Of a stretch of 64,000 nt of DNA, positions 62,221-64,000 are shown piece by piece. The stretch is taken from the NCBI RefSeq assembly GCF_001512295.1, contig NZ_LNUP01000002.1:682163-746162 (forward strand). The letters run 5' to 3'. Under the pieces are notes generated by a model. It had not been told where the DNA came from, did not search any database, and saw nothing but the letters and a program-made list of their open reading frames with translations. The first letter of the stretch is position 1; every line of letters begins with the position of its first letter. This DNA comes from Pseudomonas sp. EpS/L25. Its GTDB lineage: Bacteria; Pseudomonadota; Gammaproteobacteria; Pseudomonadales; Pseudomonadaceae. The position numbers and the translations under genes were made by a program.

Positions 62221-63927
62221 TTAGCGGGCCTTGAGGAAGCCGACGATCTCGGCCAGGGCGACATTCTGGCTGTCGCTGTCGGTACGACCCTTGTACTCGA
62301 CCACGCCCTCGTTGAGGCCGCGCTCGCCCACCACCAGGCGATGGGGGATGCCGATCAGCTCCATGTCGGCGAACTTCACGCCGGGGCTGGTCTTCTTGTC
62401 CCGATCATCCAGCAGCACATCGAAACCCGCCGCTTTCAGCTCGATGTAGAGACGATCGGTCGCTTCCTTCACCGCGGGGTTCTCGTACTTCATCGGCACC
62501 AGGGCGATCTGGAAGGGCGCCAGGGCGGCCGGCCAGCGGATACCGCGCTCGTCATGGTTCTGCTCGATGGCGGCGGCGACCACGCGGGACACCCCGATAC
62601 CGTAGCAGCCCATGGTCAGGAGGGTGGGCTTGCCTTCCTCGCCCAGGACCGACAGCTTCATGGCCTCGCTGTACTTGGTACCCAGTTGGAAGATGTGGCC
62701 CACTTCGATGCCGCGCTTGATCACCAGGCTGCCCTTGCCGTCGGGGCTCGGGTCGCCGGCCACCACGTTGCGCAGGTCGGCGACCTGCGGCAGCGGCAGA
62801 TCGCGTTCCCAGTTGACGCCGAAGTAGTGCTTGTCTTCCTCGTTGGCGCCGATGCCGAAGTCGCTCATCAGGGCGACCGAGCGATCGACGATGCAGGGAA
62901 TCGGCAGGTTCATCGGGCCCAGGGAGCCAGGGCTGGCGCCGATGGCAGCGCGGATCTCGGGCTCGGTGGCGAACACCAGGGGGCTTGCGACCTCGGGCAG
63001 GTTGGCCGCCTTGATTTCGTTCAGCTCGTGATCGCCACGCACCACCAGGGCGACCAGCTTGCCTTCCTCGGCGCCACGCACGACCAGGGTCTTCACGGTC
63101 TTCTCGATGGCCAGGCCGAATTTTTCCACCAGATCGGCGATGGTCTTGGTCTCGGGGGTATCGACCAGACGTAGTTCTTCGGTGGCGGCGCCGCGTGCAA
63201 TTTCCCGCGGCAGGGCTTCGGCCTTCTCGATGTTGGCGGCGTAGTCGGAGCTGTCGCTGAAGGCGATGTCGTCTTCGCCGGAGCTGGCCAACACGTGGAA
63301 TTCATGGGAGCCGCTGCCGCCGATGGCGCCATTGTCCGCCTGTACCGGGCGGAAATTCAGGCCCAGGCGGCTGAAGACGTTGCAGTACGCCTGGTACATG
63401 GCGTCGTAGGTTTGCTGCAGCGAGGCCTGGTTCAGGTGGAAGGAGTAGGCGTCCTTCATCACGAACTCGCGACCACGCATCAGGCCGAAGCGCGGACGGA
63501 TCTCGTCGCGGAACTTGGTCTGGATCTGGTACAGGTTGATCGGCAACTGCTTGTAGCTGTTCAGCTCGTTGCGCATCAGGTCGGTGATGACTTCCTCGTG
63601 GGTCGGGCCCACGCAAAAATCGCGCTGGTGGCGATCCTTCAGGCGCAGCAGCTCGGGGCCGTATTGCTCCCAGCGGCCGGATTCCTGCCACAGCTCGGCG
63701 GGCTGGATGGCTGGCATCAGCACTTCCAGGGCACCGGTGGCATTCATTTCCTCGCGGACCACGGCTTCCACCTTGCGCAGCACGCGCAGGCCCAGCGGCA
63801 ACCAGGTGTAGAGACCGGAGGCCAGCTTGCGGATCATGCCGGCGCGCAGCAGCAACTGGTGGCTGATCACCACGGCATCGGAAGGGGTTTCTTTGAGGGT
63901 GGACAGCAGGAACTGACTGGTACGCAT
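62221..63927 (-). CDS. proS: Prolyl-tRNA synthetase (bacterial type, with editing insertion)
   Basis: A 568-residue class II synthetase that charges tRNA-Pro. [20 protein letters not shown] starts the protein, motif 2 carries [13 protein letters not shown] near residues 107-119, [20 protein letters not shown] lies near 137-156 and the C-terminal anticodon domain begins near 475. The segment between ~224 and ~400 is the INS editing domain (YbaK-like) typical of bacterial ProS. The ATG at 63927 leaves 73 bases of featureless sequence to the window end. Confidence 0.97.
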   Translation of the reverse strand: MRTSQFLLSTLKETPSDAVVISHQLLLRAGMIRKLASGLYTWLPLGLRVLRKVEAVVREEMNATGALEVLMPAIQPAELWQESGRWEQYGPELLRLKDRHQRDFCVGPTHEEVITDLMRNELNSYKQLPINLYQIQTKFRDEIRPRFGLMRGREFVMKDAYSFHLNQASLQQTYDAMYQAYCNVFSRLGLNFRPVQADNGAIGGSGSHEFHVLASSGEDDIAFSDSSDYAANIEKAEALPREIARGAATEELRLVDTPETKTIADLVEKFGLAIEKTVKTLVVRGAEEGKLVALVVRGDHELNEIKAANLPEVASPLVFATEPEIRAAIGASPGSLGPMNLPIPCIVDRSVALMSDFGIGANEEDKHYFGVNWERDLPLPQVADLRNVVAGDPSPDGKGSLVIKRGIEVGHIFQLGTKYSEAMKLSVLGEEGKPTLLTMGCYGIGVSRVVAAAIEQNHDERGIRWPAALAPFQIALVPMKYENPAVKEATDRLYIELKAAGFDVLLDDRDKKTSPGVKFADMELIGIPHRLVVGERGLNEGVVEYKGRTDSDSQNVALAEIVGFLKAR

Positions 63928-64000
63928 GGCTGGGCGGTCTGTCGGTATCGAGACGGGACCGGCATTGTACGGTGGGGTGGGGCAGGGCGTACAGGGACGC

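Overview
The window looks like chromosome of a high-GC gammaproteobacterium, almost certainly Pseudomonas. This is inferred from protein families, REP repeats and gene order. The block from about 55.0 to 63.9 kb (DUF3108, purN, purM, DUF2066, hda, wrbA, arsC, yihY, acylphosphatase, proS) follows the order I remember from Pseudomonas core genomes. No plasmid, phage, IS element, CRISPR array, rRNA or tRNA was seen.

Region 1 (1-17.95 kb) is a hydroxamate siderophore island. It holds the 3' end of a non-ribosomal peptide synthetase ending in an epimerization domain, an HSL-type hydrolase, FhuB/FhuD-type uptake genes, a TonB-dependent receptor with a signalling domain, a PvdE-like exporter, a FecR/FecI pair, an ornithine N5-hydroxylase, a secreted lipase-like hydrolase, an IucB-type N-acyltransferase, a FhuC-type ATPase and a FhuF-type reductase. 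Together these cover making hydroxy-acyl-ornithine, peptide assembly, export, sensing, uptake and reductive iron release. Iron-starvation sigma boxes (TAAAT/TAATT-N15/16-CGT) precede three genes, and a Fur-like box precedes fhuC.

Region 2 (15-20 kb, with further copies at 28, 32 and 41 kb) is rich in small mobile-looking repeats and gene remnants. One family of about 200 bp has four clear copies, one with perfect 17-bp terminal inverted repeats. A second family has two copies. Broken genes for a YajD-type HNH nuclease and an M24 peptidase lie here, and a broken GFA-family gene lies at 54.6 kb. An exported ClpP-fold protein sits between the first two remnants.

Region 3 (20-45 kb) is ordinary metabolism and transport: an acetolactate-synthase-like enzyme, MFS, LysE and EamA transporters, LysR and AraC regulators, galactose dehydrogenase, TrmA, a purine permease, PhoD, the gluconate genes gntP-gntK-gntR with visible operator sites, and several small proteins. 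One LysR gene is frameshifted in a nine-G tract.

Region 4 (45.5-53.4 kb) holds two divergent, paralogous three-subunit molybdenum aldehyde/xanthine oxidoreductase operons. One has a Tat signal on its Fe-S subunit and the other does not. Their shared promoter region carries two strong inverted repeats.

Region 5 (54-64 kb) is conserved core: purine synthesis, regulation of replication initiation (Hda), redox proteins and prolyl-tRNA synthetase.
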